A stretch of 64,000 nt of DNA from Ciborinia camelliae (Eukaryota; Ascomycota; Leotiomycetes; Helotiales; Sclerotiniaceae), in the NCBI GenBank assembly GCA_025890175.1, contig JANPYM010000001.1:833187-897186 (forward strand), written 5' to 3'. Position numbers and translations under genes: made by a program. Positions 58,568 to 64,000 of this stretch are shown here, piece after piece. A model generated the notes under the pieces. That model saw only the letters and a list, made by a program, of their open reading frames with translations, was not told the DNA's origin and did not search any database. The stretch's first letter is position 1, and every line of letters starts with the position of its first letter.

Positions 58568-58690
58568 ACCTCTTAATCAGTAGGTAGGTAGTAGCGGTAG
58601 GTAGGTACAGTAGGTAGTAGTAGGAGGTCAGTCGGAGGAGGAGGTAGGTAGTAGTAGGAGGTAGGTAGCAGTAGGTAGGTAATACAAGGT
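58568..58690. repeat. Degenerate GTAGGTAG/GTAGTAGGAG array
   Basis: About 120 bp of purine-biased repeats built from GTAGGTAG, GTAGTAG and GGAGGAG units. This is the longest of many such runs in the intergenic DNA of this window. Confidence 0.8.
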
Positions 58691-59765
58691 AGGTAGATAT
58701 TGATATATATCTTATTTTTCTAGGTTCAATTAGATCCTTCTCTATTCTCTTATAATTATACATCAAAATACTTGTTGTCTCTTTACTCGTACCTTGATGG
58801 ACTTTACAAAATCCACTCTCCTCTCAGCCTTTCCTAGGTACCTACTCAAAGGATAGATAGATAATATTTGGTAGGTAGGTAGGTAGGTAGGCTAGATAGA
58901 ATCATCAGATTATTTTATTATCAGATTTGATTTCAAGAGACAAGCGAATATCTAGGTAATAACAAAACACTTCCCTTGGGCATAACGAAACTGTCTGTAC
59001 AGTGTAGAGTACCTAGTAGGTAGGTATAAAAGCTCACGAATCACAACCCATTGATTAATCATTATCCACACCCTTCAACCTCACCCTCACCATCACCATC
59101 ACCCTTCACTCTCATCCTTCACCCTCACACTTTTACACCCACACCCACACCCACACCCACCACCCACACTCACCACCCACATCATAGATCCTGGGCAAAT
59201 AATTCAAGCTTTCTGGAAATGCGTAAAGGCTTCTCCGGGCCCTCAATTCCGTCAATTTTATACATTTTATTATTCGTCCGTACCCATATTTGGATATTTT
59301 CCACTTAGATTTTAATTAGAATCATTTTGTTCACCCAATTATTACCTAGGTAGGTAGGGAAACCAAAAACCAAAAAAAGAAAAGAAGTTTGAACCTTTTT
59401 CAAGGTGGTTCCATTAATATTAATATTATTATTATCATTATTACATTATTACATTATTATTACCGTACCGACGACCTACCTACCTACCTACCTATCTACT
59501 TTCCCTTTCCCTTTCCCGTTCCCTGTTCCCTAATAATGGAAAAAAAAGGTCCCTTCCCCCACCTTTTCTTTTAAATTCAATATCACCAATACACTGGTAC
59601 GGTACGGATCATAATCTCGGATTCGGACCTTTGATGGGGATTGTCAAAACATACATAGATCTAGCTTCTCTTCCTTTCCCTTCTATTCAAAGAACTGCCT
59701 ACCCAGTACAGTACTAGGTACATTCATTTGACCAGTCACCACCGATTGACTACATTATATAACTG

Positions 59766-59829
59766 ACGACAACAACAACAACAACAATAACAATCACAAT
59801 CACAATCACAATCACAATCACAATCAATA
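59766..59829. repeat. Compound microsatellite (ACA)n then (CAATCA)n
   Basis: A run of CAA trinucleotides passes into about six units of CAATCA ending at 59826. Non-coding, upstream of palF. Confidence 0.9.
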
Positions 59830-60328
59830 ATACCACCAACAAGATTATTGAAAGAAAGAATTGCATGCAAATTCATCCTAATTCCAAATCTCAAAATCTT
59901 AAAATCTCATCAAGAAATATCTTGTCCGAACTACCTCTACTACCTTCTACCTACCTACCTACCTATCTACCGTACCCATCTACCGTACCCATCTACCGTA
60001 CCTACTGTACTTTTATTTAGTACCTACCTACCCTTAGGTAGTCTTCCCGGTCCTCTACCAAGTTACCAACTCCAGACGGAAAATAACCACCTGCATCCCT
60101 ATTCAATATTAGTATCACTCATGGTGGTGTGAATACAATCTTTTGTTCTTATTTTATATTCTGATTTTATTTTTTTATTATTACTACCCGATTACGGTTA
60201 TCAGGGAGTTGCCATGCATCTTGATTCATTTTATGCCATCGCATCTTAGCATCATTCCCCCGCAGTCGCCGGAATTTGCACTTTTGCCAATACTCTACGT
60301 GCAACTTTCCGTCAATTCCTTCCCAGTA

Positions 60329-60355
60329 CTTGGCAGACACGATTGAAGACTTGGC
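60329..60355 (-). promoter_or_regulatory. Pair of PacC/Rim101-type sites upstream of palF
   Basis: CTTGGC at 60329-60334 and again at 60350-60355, that is two GCCAAG sites on the minus strand matching the PacC consensus GCCARG, 21 bp apart and within 60 bp of the palF ATG. PacC is the transcription factor at the end of the pathway that palF starts. Binding is not shown; short motifs can occur by chance. Confidence 0.4.
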
Positions 60356-60384
60356 ACCGCGAACATATCATATATTATATTAAC

Positions 60385-62904
60385 ATGTGCGCGAATGTCA
60401 CTTCAACGGCTCAGTCATCGCCGACCGCATCAACAGGCCGCTCTCTGTTTTCTAGACTCACTGCCCCATTGAAGTCTCGTACGCGCAACCTGGCAGACTT
60501 CCATATCGAACCACTCGAACCTCATCGGCGGTATGCACCAGGAGATCTGGTTAAAGGATCCGTTGTATTGACTGTGGTCAAACCGGTACGAATCACTCAC
60601 CTCACTGTCTGCCTACACGGTTTCGTACATGTCTACAAGAATGCCAATGGAGCGAACGAGCCATTGCCAGATACGTCGGCATTTGCCTCGGGCAATCCTA
60701 TGAAATCACAATATTTTGGGAACGGTTACTGTTCACTCTTCCAAGATGAAGTTACATTGTGCGGCGAAGGTAGACTTGATGCTGGGGTATATAGATTCAA
60801 TTTCGAGCTGGAATTTCCCAGCAAGGGTATACCCACAAGCATCGACGTAGGCAACTTTTGGATGAACCCCAATGCGACTTTTACTAATGAATTCGAGTAG
60901 TTCGAGAGAGGAACGATATCATACCAGATCTCTTCAACGATTACACGGCCAACGACAATAGCCGCGACTTCCACCTGCGAGAGGAAGGTTGAGCTGGTGG
61001 AGAGCGTGGATGTCGGTCCTTTGGGTCCACCTCGACCCCGAACAATATCACTGGAACCAATATCGAAACGATCGAAGAGGAAGAAATGTATTAAGCCCAA
61101 AGACCCTCCTTCGTCCCGCGAACATACGGATACGAGATCGATGAGTGATTTGGCCGAACCTACATCACCACGGCCGGATGAATCTGTGAGTCAAGTGGAA
61201 ATACTTGATGACCAAATACAGCCTCGAAGCCCAGTACAAAGCGATGTTCAAAGTACCTTCAGTACGGATAGCACGATTAGCAGTAGCACTGGTCTTAGCT
61301 TTCGGTTGGGCCCTGTTCCATCATCAGCACGGTCTACCAGAGACAGTCAAGGGAATAGCAGCAATTCCTTGGAGGACAAAACCATCACAGCTACGATAGA
61401 ATTGCTAAAATCCGGATGTTTACCAGGAGACTATCTTCCCCTGAAAATAAGTGTAAAGCACACCAAAGCCATCAAAAGTATGCATGGAATTATAATTACA
61501 TTCTACAGACAAGGCCGAATAGACTCTGCGCCTCCCCTATCACTGTTTAAGGATATTAAAGGGAAAGAAGCCGAAAGACTAAAGCATGAGGAATACTATC
61601 CTAAATCTAAGACCGGATTGGGTGGCCTGTCACTTAGTTCCGCTGGTTCGACTAGTGTCTTCCGGAAGGACCTTTCACAGACTTTTGCGCCACTCATTGT
61701 CGACCCTACAACACTGACTTCGCATGTTACAGCATCTGTCAGAGTTCCCGAGGATTGCTTCCCAACTATCAATGGTGTACCCGGTCAGATGGTAAATTTC
61801 AAATACCAAGTTGAAGTTGTAGTTGATCTTGGAGGGAAGTTAGCTGGCCAACAACGACATGTACCACGTATCGGGACTGTCAGCCTACCTGCAACATATG
61901 GAAGCACAGGAAACAGATCAGAAGGAAATGCCAGCATGTTAGCTGCCTTTGGGGGTAGTATTGTTGATACAGATCATATTAGACGAGAAAAAAGCGTGGT
62001 TGCATGTGTTTTCGAAGTTATCGTTGGAACTACGGATAGCGCTCGGAATAAAGCAAGACATACGGGCAAACAACCGGTCGAGTCTTGGAACTTAAGGCCA
62101 GTCACACCAACTCTGGCCCATAAACCCATACACGAGGAGCCATTCGACCACGAGTATATACAACCGGGAGAAGCTGAATATCCCAATCATCCTTATCAAT
62201 ATTACGACCCGAATTATGACCCGAATTACGAACCGAATTACGAAGAATCCTATCCTTATGAATACAATCAAAATTATGAACAGCGTACTAGGTATCTACC
62301 GCCATCACATACTCAAATATACGTTCCACCACCAGAAGTCGAGGCACAGGCAGGTCTCAGCGAGAAAGATCGAATTGGGAGAGCAGAACAGAGGCTCCTT
62401 CCTAGTCAGCCTCCAGATTTCCAAGCATCTACATCATCGTCGACATCGGCAGCAGCAAGGGGAAATATTGGACCATCTGCACCTCCCAACCCAGCCGACG
62501 AAGATCTCTACACCGCGGATGGTCTACCACCAAGCAGTTCCATACACCTTGCGTCACATCCAATTGAACTGTCGGATTCGCACTTGACCGAATCTTCACC
62601 AACCGGCCCCTCCGCCCCCAGCCTTTCAGATCTAACACCGCATCCACCTAACAACACAGACGACAAACAAGAACTCGAACGTCAAAGACTCTTAGCTGAA
62701 GCGAGCGCACCCTCGGAATTTCCCGATGTGGAAGAAGAGGGTGAGAGTAGCCGACAGGGCTCTGCTGCTTCGGCACCACACGACCATGAACCTTCGGCGC
62801 CGATATTCCACGAAGAGGATGAATACGGAGGAGGCTATGCACACCAGGATATTGAGGGGGTGACGGCGGTCCATGAGAGTTTACCGCCAAGATATGAAAG
62901 GTAG
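60385..62904 (+). CDS. palF: pH-response arrestin-like protein PalF/Rim8
   Basis: Two exons, 60385-60846 and 60901-62904 (54-bp intron ending ...CGAGTAG), 821 aa. PalF/Rim8 binds the tail of the alkaline-pH sensor PalH/Rim21 at the plasma membrane, becomes ubiquitinated and recruits ESCRT-I, leading to PacC/Rim101 processing. The arrestin-N part (about 35-210) has ADFHIEPLEPHRRYAPGD, KPVRITHLTVCLHGFVHVYKN and, across the splice, PTSIDFERGTISYQISST, then VELVESVDVGPLGPPRPR and SKRSKRKK as in PalF. The arrestin-C part (about 325-465) has ATIELLKSGCLPGDYLPLKI and VTASVRVPEDCFPTINGVPGQ. The C-terminal about 300 residues are disordered, with PNYD/E repeats (62202-62244) and a final PPRY, a PY motif for a Rsp5-type ubiquitin ligase. 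The start is the ATG at 60385; upstream extension uses only a TTG. Confidence 0.87.
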
Positions 62905-64000
62905 TTGCCGAATGCGGAGAAGAGTATTATGAATACCCATGTACAAGGAGGAAGGAATGGAACGGCGAGGAAAAGTTTCTAGCTATGCTATGCTATATAG
63001 AGATCATAAAGGATTGGAAGGCAGGTGGACGATTACATGAACCTACAATATAAAATATAACATCATAACTGCCTATATTACCATGAACTATCTTCCCTTG
63101 TTCAGTGAGAAAGTAAGTGAAGGCTGGTTATGGTTGGTACTGTACTAAGGTACCTAGCTACCCACCTACCTAATACTTTCGTGCCGTCTCGGCCAAAAAC
63201 ATCCCACGCGGCCTTCAAATCGCCAAGTTAATTAAACTAGGCTCAACACTACTACGAAAACATCAACATATTAACATTATAATTTATCTTGTAGATCCTT
63301 CAGATATCTGGATGGTCCAGGCGCCGCCAGCACTTTGGCATTACATACCTAGGTAGGTAGATAGGTAGGTACCTACTTGAGCAACTAACACATCATCAAG
63401 CTTACGGACAGAGCTGGAAGTTGGAACCATCACCTCAACATCAATCACTAAGGTTTCTTTTTCTTTTCTCCAAATAATTGGCGAAGCGAAGCGAATCGTC
63501 TTGTCTTGTATAGGAAGGATAGGAAGAAGATTTTTACAAACGATTTCACGACTATATATAGATAGATACCTAGGTACGCACTAGTATTGTATTGTATGGT
63601 TATTACTTGGCGCTGTATTTTCGAAACTAATCTAAACTAATCTAAACTAAAGAAAAGAAAAGAAAAGGAAAGATTCCAATCAATACCGACCTACGGATAG
63701 GTATATATATAGGTATATATACGAGAAGATCGGGGTAGTGGGTGGATGTTCGGCATATATCCCCATAACAAAGGACACATGTGGTGTATTGGGAAATCTC
63801 GAATTGTTGTTCACAGAGATGGTTAGCATGTGAAAGCAACCGTGATGTTATCCCGAGAATCATCAAATTGACACTATTCGAGTTCATGACCCGTTTCGCA
63901 TTATCAATATTCACAAGGAGCAGACTGAAGAAGATAATAATGGTTGTTTATAATTTTTTTCATTTCTTGGTCTCTATTCTAGCTATTCCCGTTCTAACTC
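62905..64000. other. Right-edge intergenic, 3' of palF
   Basis: No supported gene. Contains TACCTAGGTAGGTAGATAGGTAGGTACCTA near 63347-63376 in short pieces, a TCTAAACTAA triplet at 63629-63650, and other simple repeats. The ORF at 63642-63914 shows no domain. Confidence 0.45.

Larger units (their letters stand above)
56990..60384. other. 3.4-kb repeat-rich intergenic upstream of palF
   Basis: No supported gene; the 57882-58145 ORF contains the TACCTAGGTA-type repeat and is not believed. From about 57850 to 60030 the sequence is dense in GTAGGTAG/CTACCTAC runs (58585-58690, 58870-58892, 59481-59499, 59948-59967), with simple repeats: CACACC-rich 59130-59170, ATT-rich 59415-59462, CAA then CAATCA units 59770-59826. 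The last 60 bp have two PacC-type sites. It may contain a long 5' UTR or promoter of palF. Confidence 0.45.

Overview
The window is nuclear DNA of a filamentous ascomycete. Genes have short spliceosomal introns (about 47-120 bp, GT/GC...AG, CTAAC-like branch sites), intergenic DNA is AT-rich, and fungal-only families are present (DMATS prenyltransferase, CFEM, BYS1, SAT4/rhodopsin-type membrane protein, palF). The SDHB protein keeps a constant five-residue offset from Botrytis cinerea SdhB numbering. With the many intergenic TACCTAGGTA/GTAGGTAG motifs, this suggests a leotiomycete, possibly near Sclerotiniaceae (inference). Two 10-N assembly gaps lie beside poly-G runs (15045-15054 and 27523-27532).

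Region 1 (1-15 kb) looks like accessory, secondary-metabolism DNA. It holds a DMATS-type aromatic prenyltransferase (213-1511, -), a six-exon SAT4/rhodopsin-family membrane protein (5052-6408, +), a cytochrome P450 (7560-9221, +) and an unusual fusion of an indoleamine-2,3-dioxygenase/PrnB-like domain to a cytochrome b5 domain (10589-12403, +). Together they could prenylate, oxidise and cleave or rearrange an indole, which makes this the best candidate for an undescribed system here. No NRPS or PKS is visible, so a scaffold gene may lie left of base 1. The spacers carry degenerate hairpin repeats with RIP-type transitions, a 24-bp inverted repeat and small ORFs. A broken Ty1/copia relic follows at 15.06-15.75 kb.

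Region 2 (17-30.2 kb) is core genome: meiotic MutS homologue MSH4 (-), diverging from the ribosome-assembly WD40 protein NLE1/Rsa4 (+); a 3-ketoacyl-CoA thiolase (-); a secreted BYS1-domain protein (-); and succinate dehydrogenase iron-sulfur subunit SDHB (+), which carries wild-type residues at known SDHI-resistance positions.

Region 3 (30.2-41.6 kb) is gene-poor, with only weak ORFs and a decanucleotide minisatellite. Region 4 (41.6-57 kb) holds a GPI-anchored CFEM protein (-), a seven-exon MFS transporter (+), an M1 aminopeptidase with an apparent mitochondrial presequence (-), the diphthamide protein DPH4 (-), a BNR_4-fold protein (-), a lactose-permease-like sugar transporter (+) and the meiotic recombination factor MND1 (+). 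Region 5 (57-64 kb) is a long repeat-rich intergenic stretch leading into palF/RIM8, the arrestin-like ambient-pH signalling protein. Two PacC-type sites lie just upstream of its ATG.

Exon-intron models were built by hand from splice signals, reading-frame continuity and family conservation. In every multi-exon gene the exon lengths sum to a whole number of codons.
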